A stretch of DNA of 64,000 bases, taken from NCBI GenBank assembly GCA_023228865.1, contig JALOAH010000002.1, positions 1 to 64,000 on the forward strand, in the 5' to 3' direction. The stretch's first letter is position 1. Each line of letters begins with the position of its first letter. Source of the stretch: Porticoccaceae bacterium. Lineage in GTDB: Bacteria; Pseudomonadota; Gammaproteobacteria; Pseudomonadales; Porticoccaceae. Positions 46,184 to 54,613 of the stretch are shown piece after piece. The translations under genes and the position numbers were made by a program. Below the pieces are notes generated by a model. It did no database searches and had not been told where the DNA came from. It saw only the letters and a list, made by a program, of their open reading frames with translations.

Positions 46184-46822
46184 TTATTGTTGCAATCCGG
46201 CAATAAAGTTGGCAACGGCGTCAATTTCCTGATCTGTCATGCGCGCCGCAACACCGCGCATTACAGCAATATCACCGTCATTGGCTCGACCTGTGGGATC
46301 TCCAGGGTCGTGGGCAGCGGTTCTAAATGCCCGCAATTGCTTGGCAATGTAAGCGCTGAACTGACCGCCAATGGCGGGATATCCTGCGGGGGCATTGCCA
46401 TTGCCACTGGGAGCATGGCAGCCGGTACAGGCGGGAACACCGGTTTCGAGATTGCCAGCCCGGTAAATTTTTTCGCCCAAATCAAGTTTTACGTCTTTTG
46501 CGCCAGACAGTTGGCGCTGCTGGGCACTGTAATAAGCGGCGATATCGGCGAGATCCTGGTCACTGAGGTTGTCCAGCATACCGGTCATTTCCGGAATTTT
46601 GCGGGCGCCCGCTTTGACGTCCTGCATTTGCTTGAACAGGTACTTTTCACCAAGACCGGCGAGTTTGGGAAAGGTGGGTGCCGGGCTGTTGCCGTCAGCG
46701 CCATGGCAAGCGGCACAGGTAGTGCTTTTTGACTTGCCAGCATCGGCGTCACCAGCGGCGAAAGAAAAAGGGGCGAGCGCCAGGCTGAGAGCAAAGATAA
46801 AGCTGTTAACAATTTTCATCAT
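46184..46822 (-). CDS. Cytochrome c4 (dihaem)
   Basis: A 212-residue periplasmic electron carrier with a signal peptide ending at AFA (residue 22) and two haem c domains with sites C36-A-A-C39-H40 and C132-T-G-C135-H136. Each half has the downstream Met axial ligand (MTGML near 80 and AVMRG near 190). It shuttles electrons to terminal oxidases, fitting the aa3 oxidase genes at the other end of the window. The position next to dsbA and engB matches Pseudomonas. Confidence 0.95.
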   Translation of the reverse strand: MMKIVNSFIFALSLALAPFSFAAGDADAGKSKSTTCAACHGADGNSPAPTFPKLAGLGEKYLFKQMQDVKAGARKIPEMTGMLDNLSDQDLADIAAYYSAQQRQLSGAKDVKLDLGEKIYRAGNLETGVPACTGCHAPSGNGNAPAGYPAIGGQFSAYIAKQLRAFRTAAHDPGDPTGRANDGDIAVMRGVAARMTDQEIDAVANFIAGLQQ

Positions 46823-46939
46823 CGATATTCCGTGGTCAATATTCGCTACAATTCCTACAAGTTAGGGTATGCTGCGGGTCTGAAAGCGGTGGCATTATAT
46901 ACCAATCCACCGCCAAGCTTAAACGCAATAGTGTAGCTA

Positions 46940-47554
46940 ATGACTGAACCTGTTAATTTTGCCCTTGCCGAATTCCTTAAAAGTGCCCCGACCCTGCAGC
47001 ATTGTCCGGCAGACGAAGGCGCCGAAATCGCCTTTGCCGGTCGCTCCAATGCCGGAAAATCCAGCGCCATCAACTGCCTCACCGGGCAGAGTAAACTGGC
47101 CAGAACCAGCAAAACGCCGGGGCGAACCCAGCTGCTTAATTTTTTTACTTTGAGCGCCAGTCAACGGATCGTGGATCTGCCCGGCTACGGCTTTGCCAAA
47201 GTGCCCATTGCCATGAAAAAAGAGTGGGATCGCAACCTGGCCAACTATTTGCAGAACCGCAAGTCATTGAAAGCTCTGGTTTTACTGATGGATATCCGCC
47301 ACCCTTTGCAGGACTACGACTGGCAAATGATCCAGTGGGCGCACCAGTGCAGCCTACCCATGCACCTGTTGCTGACCAAGGCAGATAAACTCAAAAACGG
47401 CCCGGCGAAAGCCACCCAACTCAACGTGGCGCAACAGGTTCGCCTCAAAGGTATTACCAATATTTCAGTGCAGACGTTTTCATCCCTCAAAAAAGCCGGC
47501 CTCGACGAACTCAAACAATTCCTCAATCAACACCTGGCTACCGCAGAGCAGTAA
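46940..47554 (+). CDS. engB: Ribosome biogenesis GTPase EngB (YsxC/YihA)
   Basis: A 204-residue GTPase of 50S assembly with motifs GRSNAGKS (34-41), the switch TPGRTQ, DLPGYG and TKADK. It is convergent with polA across a 464-bp gap that holds two small-RNA candidates. A hairpin at its 3' end (CCGCAGAGCA with TGCTCTGCGG) overlaps the stop. Confidence 0.96.
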   Translation: MTEPVNFALAEFLKSAPTLQHCPADEGAEIAFAGRSNAGKSSAINCLTGQSKLARTSKTPGRTQLLNFFTLSASQRIVDLPGYGFAKVPIAMKKEWDRNLANYLQNRKSLKALVLLMDIRHPLQDYDWQMIQWAHQCSLPMHLLLTKADKLKNGPAKATQLNVAQQVRLKGITNISVQTFSSLKKAGLDELKQFLNQHLATAEQ

Positions 47555-47585
47555 CTTTTGCTCTGCGGAGTGGCAAAATGCGGGC

Positions 47586-47612
47586 AAAAAAAACCGGCGC
47601 ATAGGCGCCGGT
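47586..47612 (-). terminator. Intrinsic terminator in the engB-polA gap (distal)
   Basis: ACCGGCGC (47593-47600) pairs with GCGCCGGT (47605-47612) around ATAG, followed on the minus strand by eight T. Confidence 0.9.
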
Positions 47613-47690
47613 ATAAAATTAACCGGGTTAAACCAAAGGGGAAGAGAGGTTCCCGGTTATTGCTCACAACAAGGAGGGAGATATAAGCAC
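47586..47690 (-). ncRNA. Candidate small RNA downstream of the Spot 42-like RNA
   Basis: A unit of about 105 nt on the minus strand. An ECF-type promoter lies at 47694-47721. The 5' part is single-stranded and carries TATCTCCCTCCTTG (complement of 47673-47680 and flanks), a mimic of the anti-Shine-Dalgarno. A hairpin TAACCGGG/CCCGGTTA (47652-47659 with 47620-47627) has an inner AACC/GGTT stem and a 13-nt pyrimidine loop TCTCTTCCCCTTT. The RNA ends in the terminator at 47586-47612. I know of no described family that it matches. An open frame here lacks an RBS. Confidence 0.6.
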
Positions 47691-47693
47691 TTA

Positions 47694-47721
47694 CTGAGAC
47701 TGGCTCGAAAAGAGAAAGTTC
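47694..47721 (-). promoter_or_regulatory. ECF (RpoE/AlgU)-type promoter of the second RNA
   Basis: On the minus strand GAACTT (47721-47716), a 16-nt spacer and TCTCAG (47699-47694). The known AlgU/RpoE consensus is GAACTT-N16/17-TCTGA; one -10 base differs. Confidence 0.55.
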
Positions 47722-47825
47722 ATCCAAATATGAAAAAAGTTGATTTTTTTATATTTTTTGCCAGCAATCGCCGCTATGGGTGCAGGTTTGGCGACAACGC
47801 CGACAGCATCAGAGACATAACTGCC

Positions 47826-47855
47826 AAAAAAAACCCCAGTCTTTGCAGACTGGGG
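47826..47855 (-). terminator. Intrinsic terminator of the Spot 42-like RNA
   Basis: CCCCAGTCT (47834-47842) pairs with AGACTGGGG (47847-47855) around TTGC, followed on the minus strand by eight T. Confidence 0.92.
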
Positions 47856-47924
47856 AATAATCACTTTTAACTAAGGGGAACAAACATACAGAAACACATT
47901 GGGAGAACATCAACAGCTTCTGTA
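47826..47924 (-). ncRNA. Spot 42/ErsA-like small RNA
   Basis: A unit of about 100 nt on the minus strand, immediately after polA and convergent to engB, the exact place of spf in enterics and ersA in Pseudomonas. It has TACAGA at the 5' end and GATGTTCT shortly after, as in Spot 42, then TCTCCC, and ends in a terminator with the CCCCAGTC...GACTGGGG stem found in Spot 42 (from memory). An ECF-type promoter lies at 47929-47955. P. aeruginosa ErsA is reported to depend on sigma-22, which fits. The 5' end is approximate. Confidence 0.72.
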
Positions 47925-47928
47925 TAGG

Positions 47929-47955
47929 TATAGACAGGCGCAACCATAAAAGTTC
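47929..47955 (-). promoter_or_regulatory. ECF-type promoter of the Spot 42-like RNA
   Basis: GAACTT (47955-47950), a 15-nt spacer and TCTATA (47934-47929) on the minus strand. A sigma-70 reading, TTGAAC-19-TATACC, is possible but has a long spacer. Confidence 0.5.
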
Positions 47956-48018
47956 AAAAAAAATTCAAATATTATTCATAAATTTCTTATCTATATGAAA
48001 AATAGAGATTTTTATTTT

Positions 48019-50742
48019 TCAATGCGCCTCATCCCAATTATTGCCAACCCCCACATCCACCACCAGGGGCACTTCCAGAGTGACGGCGTTCTCCATGATT
48101 TGTCTCACCAATGCCGAAACTCGATCAACGGCGGCCTCTGCAACCTCAAAGACCAGCTCGTCGTGCACCTGCATAATCATGCGGGCATTCACTGCTTCGG
48201 CGGCAAAGCGGGCATTGACGGCCACCATCGCCTTTTTGATGATATCCGCAGCTGTGCCCTGCATGGGCGCATTAATGGCGGTGCGCTCTGCAGCCTGGCG
48301 CATCTGACCATTGCCGGCGCGAATATCCGGCAGGTACAGCCTGCGGCCAAACAGGGTTTCAACAAAACCCTGCTCCCGCGCCCGCTCGCGAATACTGTCC
48401 ATATACCTGGCAACACCGGGATAGCGCTCAAAGTACATGTCGATATAGTCCTGGGCTTCTTTGCGGCCGACGTTGAGCTGGCGAGCAAGACCAAAGGCCG
48501 ACATACCGTAGATAAGGCCAAAATTGATGGCTTTGGCGCTGCGGCGCTGCTCATGGCTGACCCTGTCCAGTGGCGTGGAAAACACCTCTGCCGCCGTCGC
48601 CCGGTGAATATCGAGGCCATCGCGAAAGGCGCTGACAAAGCCCTGATCAGCGGATAGATGCGCCATGATGCGCAGCTCGATCTGGGAGTAATCGGCGGCA
48701 ACGATTTTGTACCCCGAGGGGGCAATAAAGGCCTGGCGAATGCGCCGTCCTTCCCTAGTGCGCACGGGTATGTTCTGCAGATTGGGGTCTGAAGACGACA
48801 GACGGCCGGTTGCCGTGCCCGCCTGATGATAGGAGGTATGGATACGACCGGTGCCCGGATTGACCATCTTCGGCAGCTTGTCGGTGTAGGCGGATTTCAG
48901 CTTGGCCAGGCTGCGGTGTTCCAGAATCACTCGCGGCAGGGGGTAGTCCAACGCCAATTCCTGCAGAACTTCCTCTTTGGTGGACGCCGCACCCTTGGCA
49001 GTTTTTTTGGTGACCGGTATCTTGAGCTTGTCAAAAAGAATCTGCCCCAGTTGCTTGGGAGAGGCCAGGTTAAACTCTTCCCCCGCCAGATTGTAGGCTT
49101 CTGCTTCCAGAACTTTGAGGCGCTCCGCCAGTTCGCGGCTCTGGCTATTGAGCAGGTTTGCATCCACCAGGGCGCCGTTGCGCTCGATTTGCGACAACAC
49201 CGGCACCAGGGGAATTTCAATCTCCTCAAAGACAGATTTCAGTGATCCCGTGGCCTCCAGTCTTGGCCACAGGGTGTGGTGAAGGCGCAGGGTAATATCT
49301 GCATCTTCAGCGGCGTAGGGTGCGGCCTCTTCCAGGGCAATCTGATTAAAGGTGAGCTGACCGGCGCCTTTGCCGGCGATATCTTCAAAGTGAATGGTGC
49401 TGACACCTAAGTACTTTAACGCCAGACTGTCCATATCGTGGCGGGTGGCCACGGAGTCGAGCACATAGGATTCGAGCATGGTGTCAAAAGCGACGCCTGC
49501 CATGGCAATGCCGTAGCGGGCGAGAACGCTCATATCGTATTTGAGATTTTGACCCAGCTTTTTTTTGTCGGGATTTTCCAGCAAGGGTTTGAGCCTGTCG
49601 ATGACAAAGGCGCGCTGCAGTTGCGCTGGAGCCCCCAGATAATCGTGACCAACAGGCACATAGGCGGCTTTTCCGGGTTCCACCGCGAAGGAAACACCCA
49701 CCAGTTCCGCCTCCATGTAGTTAAGGCTGGTGGTTTCCGTATCAAAGGCAAACACCTCTGTCCCTGCAAGTAATTCGAGCCAACGTTCAAATACGGCTTC
49801 GCTGACCACAGTTTCGTAGTCAACCTTGGCCTCCTCAGCAACGGGGGCGGCGTCAACCTCCTGGATTTGCTCTTTAACAAGCTCTTCTGGCCAGGCTTTG
49901 AATTCATACTCTTTGTACAAATCCAGCAATGCCTGGTGATCTTTTGCCCCCGGTGTCAGTAATTGTTCCGCATCAGCCAGGGGCACATCGAGCTTAATGG
50001 TGGCAAGCTGATAAGATAGGTAGGCCTGTTCTTTATATTCCGCGAGTTTTTCCGGCATTTTTTTGGCGCCGCGAAAATCGAGACCGCGCACAGCGTCAAG
50101 ATCAGCGTAAATGGCATCCAGTCCTCCCAGCTCCTGAAGAATAGCCAGGGCGGTTTTTTCACCCACACCGGGAACACCGGGAATATTGTCAGACTTGTCG
50201 CCCACCAGGGCGAGATAATCGATAATCAGCTCCGGCGGTACGCCAAATTTATTAATCACACCCTGGCGGTCGAGGCGGGTGTCCGTCATGGTGTTGACCA
50301 GGGTAACCCGGTCATTGACCAGCTGTGCCATATCCTTGTCGCCGGTGGATATGACGATGTCGCAACCTCTACGGCTGTATTCCTGCGCCAGAGTGCCAAT
50401 CACATCATCAGCTTCGACACCATCGATAATGAGCAAAGGCAGCCCCATGGCGCGCACCAGGTCGTGAATCGGCTGAATTTGCAGACGCAAATCGTCGGGC
50501 ATCGGCGGTCTGTGGGACTTGTAGGACTCAAAGAGCTCATCCCGAAACGTTTTTCCCTTGGCGTCGAAAACCACCACCTGAAGGCTATTGGGAAAATCTT
50601 TGGCCATGCGGCGCAGCATGGAAATTACGCCTTTAATGGCGCCTGTTGGCTGGCCTTTGGAGGTCGTCAGTGGCGGAAGGGCGTGAAAGGCGCGGTAGAG
50701 ATAGGAAGAACCATCCACCAGCACCAGAGATTGTTGTTGCAC
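48019..50742 (-). CDS. polA: DNA polymerase I
   Basis: A 907-residue repair and Okazaki-processing polymerase. The 5'-3' exonuclease spans about 1-290, the 3'-5' exonuclease about 310-500 with an intact site (FDTETTSL, NLKYDMSVL, YAAEDADITL), and the polymerase domain 510-907 has motif A DYSQIELRIMAHLS, motif B RRSAKAINFGLIYGMSAFG and motif C QVHDELVFEV. Proofreading therefore looks functional. It is divergent from thrB and followed by the small-RNA region. Confidence 0.97.
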   Translation of the reverse strand: MQQQSLVLVDGSSYLYRAFHALPPLTTSKGQPTGAIKGVISMLRRMAKDFPNSLQVVVFDAKGKTFRDELFESYKSHRPPMPDDLRLQIQPIHDLVRAMGLPLLIIDGVEADDVIGTLAQEYSRRGCDIVISTGDKDMAQLVNDRVTLVNTMTDTRLDRQGVINKFGVPPELIIDYLALVGDKSDNIPGVPGVGEKTALAILQELGGLDAIYADLDAVRGLDFRGAKKMPEKLAEYKEQAYLSYQLATIKLDVPLADAEQLLTPGAKDHQALLDLYKEYEFKAWPEELVKEQIQEVDAAPVAEEAKVDYETVVSEAVFERWLELLAGTEVFAFDTETTSLNYMEAELVGVSFAVEPGKAAYVPVGHDYLGAPAQLQRAFVIDRLKPLLENPDKKKLGQNLKYDMSVLARYGIAMAGVAFDTMLESYVLDSVATRHDMDSLALKYLGVSTIHFEDIAGKGAGQLTFNQIALEEAAPYAAEDADITLRLHHTLWPRLEATGSLKSVFEEIEIPLVPVLSQIERNGALVDANLLNSQSRELAERLKVLEAEAYNLAGEEFNLASPKQLGQILFDKLKIPVTKKTAKGAASTKEEVLQELALDYPLPRVILEHRSLAKLKSAYTDKLPKMVNPGTGRIHTSYHQAGTATGRLSSSDPNLQNIPVRTREGRRIRQAFIAPSGYKIVAADYSQIELRIMAHLSADQGFVSAFRDGLDIHRATAAEVFSTPLDRVSHEQRRSAKAINFGLIYGMSAFGLARQLNVGRKEAQDYIDMYFERYPGVARYMDSIRERAREQGFVETLFGRRLYLPDIRAGNGQMRQAAERTAINAPMQGTAADIIKKAMVAVNARFAAEAVNARMIMQVHDELVFEVAEAAVDRVSALVRQIMENAVTLEVPLVVDVGVGNNWDEAH

Positions 50743-50880
50743 CGTTATAAGCTCCCTGTTTTTTTACCTGCACAAGGATACACTATAGGCGTTCAAAAAT
50801 AGGCGTAAACAGCACTCTGCTGGAGAGTTTGCGCCGCCGCTTCGCCACGGGGGCAGCACAAGGACAGAGGAACAGCAAAG

Positions 50881-51852
50881 ATGGCCGTCTATACACAGAT
50901 TTCTGTTGCCGAACTGGAGCGCGCCCTTGGCGATTTTGGTTTGCAGTTGGCAGGTGCGCCTGAGGCTGTGGCGGATGGCATTGAAAACACCACGTATTTT
51001 TTCAACGCCACGGCTGAAAGTGGCGAACCGTGCACCTATGTGCTCACCATTTTCGAAAATTGTCCACAACCACAGTGGCGCTATGCCTCCGGACTCACCT
51101 CCCATCTTCACAGGGCGGGACTGCCGGTTCCCTGCCCCCTGCACAAGCGGGGCGGAGAATGCGAGTTCTGGCTTGCCGGTAAAACTGCGCTGATTTTTCC
51201 GAAAATTCGCGGGGCCCACCTTCAGCAACCGGGACGGCATGGCTGCGAGATTATCGGCAACTACCTCGCCCGCAGCCACCTTGCCGGGCAATCCTTTACA
51301 CAAACCCTGGCAAATAGCCGCGGCTTGTCCTGGCTGAGCAATGCCTGCAAAAATCTGTCCGGCTTTGTCACTGCTGACGATAACCGGCTGCTTGATGCGC
51401 AGCTGGAGCGCTACCAAAAGCTCTGCAACAGCAATCCCAACCTGCCCTTCGGCGCCATTCACGGCGACCTGTTTCGCGACAACGCCCTCTTTAGTCGCCA
51501 CCAGTTAGTCGCTGTTATTGATTTTTACAACGCCTGTAACGATTGGTGGCTGCTGGATGTCGCCATCGCTATCAACGACTGGTGCAGTACCGACAACGAC
51601 CGTCGTGTCGATAACCGCCTCGCCCAAGTGCTGCTCAACGCCTATCACCGGGTTCGCCCTTTCACCCGTTGCGAACAGCAATGCTGGCAGGACATTCTTT
51701 GCATTGCCGCCACCCGCTTCTGGGTGTCCCGTCTGCTGGGCGTTTTTGCCCCGCAGTTACTGGGCAGCGAGCTGAAAACCAAGGATCCGAACGAGTACAA
51801 ACTGCGCCTGCAGCAACACATGGCGTCATTTCCGCCGCTGCCAAAATCCTGA
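50881..51852 (+). CDS. thrB: Homoserine kinase (ThrB type 2)
   Basis: A 323-residue kinase of the aminoglycoside-phosphotransferase fold, unlike the GHMP-type ThrB of E. coli. The catalytic loop is IHGDLFRDNALF and the metal site VIDFYNACNDWWLLD. It phosphorylates homoserine on the way to threonine. Divergent from polA, as in Pseudomonas. Confidence 0.94.
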   Translation: MAVYTQISVAELERALGDFGLQLAGAPEAVADGIENTTYFFNATAESGEPCTYVLTIFENCPQPQWRYASGLTSHLHRAGLPVPCPLHKRGGECEFWLAGKTALIFPKIRGAHLQQPGRHGCEIIGNYLARSHLAGQSFTQTLANSRGLSWLSNACKNLSGFVTADDNRLLDAQLERYQKLCNSNPNLPFGAIHGDLFRDNALFSRHQLVAVIDFYNACNDWWLLDVAIAINDWCSTDNDRRVDNRLAQVLLNAYHRVRPFTRCEQQCWQDILCIAATRFWVSRLLGVFAPQLLGSELKTKDPNEYKLRLQQHMASFPPLPKS

Positions 51853-51915
51853 GTGAAAGGCAGCTTGGCCGCTTGCCCCTTACTGCCTGTAGATGTCTTT
51901 GCCAAACTGTAGCCG

Positions 51916-52317
51916 CTATTTTTTCAGCTGCTCCATAAGTGTTGCCAGGTTCCAATAATCCGAGTTGCGCAGGATTTTGCCATCTCGCAGCACCATGAAA
52001 GAAATACCGTTGATCGCCACGGGAACCCCCTGATAGTGGTTGCCCTCAAGCTCACCCTGGAACGACCCGGTATAACGCCACTCCACGGCGGCATAGTCTG
52101 AGCCAACCACAAAGTCGCCGTAGGTCACACTGAAGTCCGGCATGATGGAAAAGGTGAAGGCGAAAACATCTCTGATACCCTGGTGGCCGTGGTGAGCCAG
52201 TCCCAGCGCTTTGTCTTCAAATACACAATCTTCTGCGTAAAGTGACACAAGCAGATCAACATCTCCTGCCCATGCCTGATGCAGGTGTTCAATTAATGGT
52301 GGCCTGGAATTTTTCAA
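51916..52317 (-). CDS. NTF2-like/SnoaL-like protein
   Basis: A 133-residue single-domain protein with a cone-shaped NTF2 fold: the helix HLHQAWAGDVDLLVSLYAEDCVF, then the AVEWRYTGSFQGELEGN sheet segment and FMVLRDGKILRNSDYWN. SnoaL-type members are polyketide cyclases or ester isomerases, but most single genes have no known role. Its end is 63 bp from the thrB stop, convergent. Confidence 0.85.
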   Translation of the reverse strand: MKNSRPPLIEHLHQAWAGDVDLLVSLYAEDCVFEDKALGLAHHGHQGIRDVFAFTFSIMPDFSVTYGDFVVGSDYAAVEWRYTGSFQGELEGNHYQGVPVAINGISFMVLRDGKILRNSDYWNLATLMEQLKK

Positions 52318-52469
52318 TGGTATTTCTCCTCTTGGTTATTTTGCGTTTTGACGACGCCCGTTAGCGAGAGCTCCCGTTTGCTGTCGTCGACCGGAAATTG
52401 CACTCGCTCCCTGAATTTTCCCATACTGTGAAATTTTCGGGTCAATCCCGCCGCTCACCTATGCCTGTC

Positions 52470-53309
52470 TTAATAACAGCGTGCGTGCTCGCTGATAAAG
52501 GCGATAATGGCTTCGTTAAAGGCGTCATTATTGTCACCGGCTACCATATGCCCGGCGCTGCCAATTTCCCGGTATTGGGCATGGGGTATCAAGTCTGTCA
52601 GGGCGCGCACACCAGACTCGGTAACCAGCTCGCTCTTTTCACCCCTTAAAAGCAGTGTGGGCAAACTGAAATTCTTTGCTGCCGCCTCCATACGCAGGGT
52701 GGTATTGCGTTCGTCGTGCTGTTCGAGAAATACCGGATCCCAATGCCAGTAAAGGCGGCCATCGCTGGAATAACGCAGGTTTTTGCCCAAACCCGCATGA
52801 GTTGCCGGTTTTTGGCGATGGGGCAAGTATCTTGCCACCGTCTCAGCGGCCTCTTCGATACTGTTGAAGCCGCTGCGGTTATCCATCATAAAAGAGCGAA
52901 TCGCATCTATGCCGGACTGTTCCATCCTCGGCACGACGTCGACCAGTACCACAGAGGAGACCTCTGTTGATTTCAGCTCTGCCGCCGTCAGCAAGGAAAT
53001 AATCCCCCCCAGGGAAGCGCCCACCAGTGCGGGAGCGGTTTCCAGGGCGGCAATAATGATTTTGAGATCATTGACATAGGCGTCAAAGGAGTAGTCGCCA
53101 TTCTCGGCCCAGCTACTTTCGCCATGCCCGCGCAAATCCAGGGAAATCACATGGTAGTCTGCGGCCACCAGCTCTCGCGCAGCACGGCGCCAGGAGTGCC
53201 GCGTCTGGCCGCCGCCATGGAGCAGAACTACCGCTGGATTGACAGGATTGCCCCCCACATCGGCGGCAAGTCTTACGCCCTGATAACCTTCAAAATACTT
53301 TATTTTCAT
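52470..53309 (-). CDS. Alpha/beta hydrolase
   Basis: A 279-residue hydrolase with oxyanion segment VVLLHGGGQTRHSWRR near residue 26, SLDLRGHGESSW, the nucleophile elbow LVGASLGGIIS (Ser near 102), and a C-terminal SAGHMVAGDNND with the catalytic His. ATG 53309 is chosen from the family start; the frame is open to 53492 but without similarity. The substrate is unknown; close relatives are lipases, esterases or epoxide hydrolases. Confidence 0.88.
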   Translation of the reverse strand: MKIKYFEGYQGVRLAADVGGNPVNPAVVLLHGGGQTRHSWRRAARELVAADYHVISLDLRGHGESSWAENGDYSFDAYVNDLKIIIAALETAPALVGASLGGIISLLTAAELKSTEVSSVVLVDVVPRMEQSGIDAIRSFMMDNRSGFNSIEEAAETVARYLPHRQKPATHAGLGKNLRYSSDGRLYWHWDPVFLEQHDERNTTLRMEAAAKNFSLPTLLLRGEKSELVTESGVRALTDLIPHAQYREIGSAGHMVAGDNNDAFNEAIIAFISEHARCY

Positions 53310-53642
53310 AGCGTTATAGTTTTTCAACAACAGAAAGGCCAGTTGAATGGCTGCTGACGCAGGTGCATTCAGGGACAGCGACAAACTGCTGGCAGTAGCG
53401 CCGACAGAAAAATGTTCGCATCCTCTATTTTCGCTTGCTATCTTAATACAAGTAAAACATTTTATCCCGTCTTTAACCCCCAATTGCACCAAACACGGCT
53501 AAAGTCCGGGTTTGGCACTGGTGCGATATGCCAGCCCGGCAACCACTTGCTACTGGCCACACTTGGCTGTTTTTCCCTTAATTGAGATCCTGGCGGCAAT
53601 TTTCGGGTTAAGTCTACCTTTTTCTCTGCCATCAAGAAGCGC
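53310..53642. other. 333-bp gap between the hydrolase and znuA
   Basis: It should contain the hydrolase promoter and the 3' end of the znuA transcript. I see no RNA, repeat or clear terminator. A minus-strand open frame at 53462-53713 overlapping the znuA end is not supported. Confidence 0.35.
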
Positions 53643-54509
53643 TCAACCCCGGTTTTGAGGGCTGCCCAGGCACTGCTCAAAGCCAGCAGCCATACTTTCC
53701 AGCAAGGCAACAAGCCCTTCCTGTGGCTCTATGGTCATGCCGAGGGGGTCTATGGCGACAATGGCCACGCCGAGCATATCGGCCATTTTTTGTGCACGCT
53801 GGGGTGCGGGTAGCTGCTCGACAACAACACAGGCAACATTTTTTGTGCTGGCCAGGGTGGCAATACCCTTGGCGCCAGCGGCGACGCCACTTTCATCCAC
53901 AAGAGCACCTGCCAGCGGAATAGCGAAATAGCGGGCAAAATGGCTATAGGCCTGGTGATCGACAATCACGGGTTTCCTGTCGAGGCGATTCAGACGGGTC
54001 GCGATTTCCGCCAGCTTGGCCTCCACAGCGGCAAGACGATCGGCCAGGCGTTCAGCGATGAGCTGGCGCTTTTCAGGGAATTTTTCCGCCAAAACCCTGG
54101 CAAACTCCCGGTAATAATGGCCAATCGCCTCCGGCCGCAACCATAAATGGGGGTCGGGATTGCCAGCGGCCTCAAAGGGCAGCGACTCGCTGACAGCCGC
54201 CAAACTGAATTGTCGCTGCTGTGGCCGGGACTGCAGCGGTTGAACCAGAAAGGTTTCCAGAGAAGGGCTTACCCAGAGAATAAGATCGGCATCCTCAAGC
54301 AAACGGCGCTGGGAAAAACTTAAAGCCACATGGTGAGGCTCCTGGTTATCCTTCAGGAGCTGGCGCACGTTTAGCCAATTGCCGCCAATATCCGCAGCCA
54401 GCAGCGCCAGCGGATGGACACTGGTTACCACCAGGGGCTCGGCTTTTGACGTTTCTGCGCTGAACGCGCCGCTGCAAAACAATAACAGCAGAATAAGGTA
54501 TCGCCGCAA
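53643..54509 (-). CDS. znuA: Zinc ABC transporter substrate-binding protein ZnuA
   Basis: A 288-residue periplasmic zinc receptor (cluster A-I fold). Signal peptide MRRYLILLLLFCSGAFSAE from TTG 54509, which has GAGAG upstream; a TTG at 54539 would put the Zur box inside the gene. Zinc ligands are His in SVHPLALL, DPHLWLRPE and VDHQAYSHF. The His-rich loop seen in E. coli ZnuA is absent. Divergent from zur-znuC-znuB. Confidence 0.93.
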   Translation of the reverse strand: MRRYLILLLLFCSGAFSAETSKAEPLVVTSVHPLALLAADIGGNWLNVRQLLKDNQEPHHVALSFSQRRLLEDADLILWVSPSLETFLVQPLQSRPQQRQFSLAAVSESLPFEAAGNPDPHLWLRPEAIGHYYREFARVLAEKFPEKRQLIAERLADRLAAVEAKLAEIATRLNRLDRKPVIVDHQAYSHFARYFAIPLAGALVDESGVAAGAKGIATLASTKNVACVVVEQLPAPQRAQKMADMLGVAIVAIDPLGMTIEPQEGLVALLESMAAGFEQCLGSPQNRG

Positions 54510-54534
54510 GGGAAAACTCTCTATCCAATCATTT

Positions 54535-54549
54535 TGCAATAATATAACA
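54535..54549. promoter_or_regulatory. Zur box
   Basis: TGCAATAATATAACA differs at two positions from the Zur consensus TGTTATAnTATAACA. It sits in the divergent znuA/zur gap and should repress both znuA and zur-znuCB when zinc is ample. Confidence 0.75.
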
Positions 54550-54613
54550 TACTGTTTTGTCCATTGACGCCACTCACCCCTATTTAACCGAACACGGACG
54601 CAGCGATCAGACC

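Noticed and set aside
47527..47727. Minus-strand open frame of 66 codons through the second sRNA candidate
   Set aside because: It begins at TTG without a ribosome site, runs through a terminator and into engB; its codons are explained by RNA structure.
53462..53713. Open frame overlapping the end of znuA
   Set aside because: No ribosome site and it covers the znuA 3' end in another frame.
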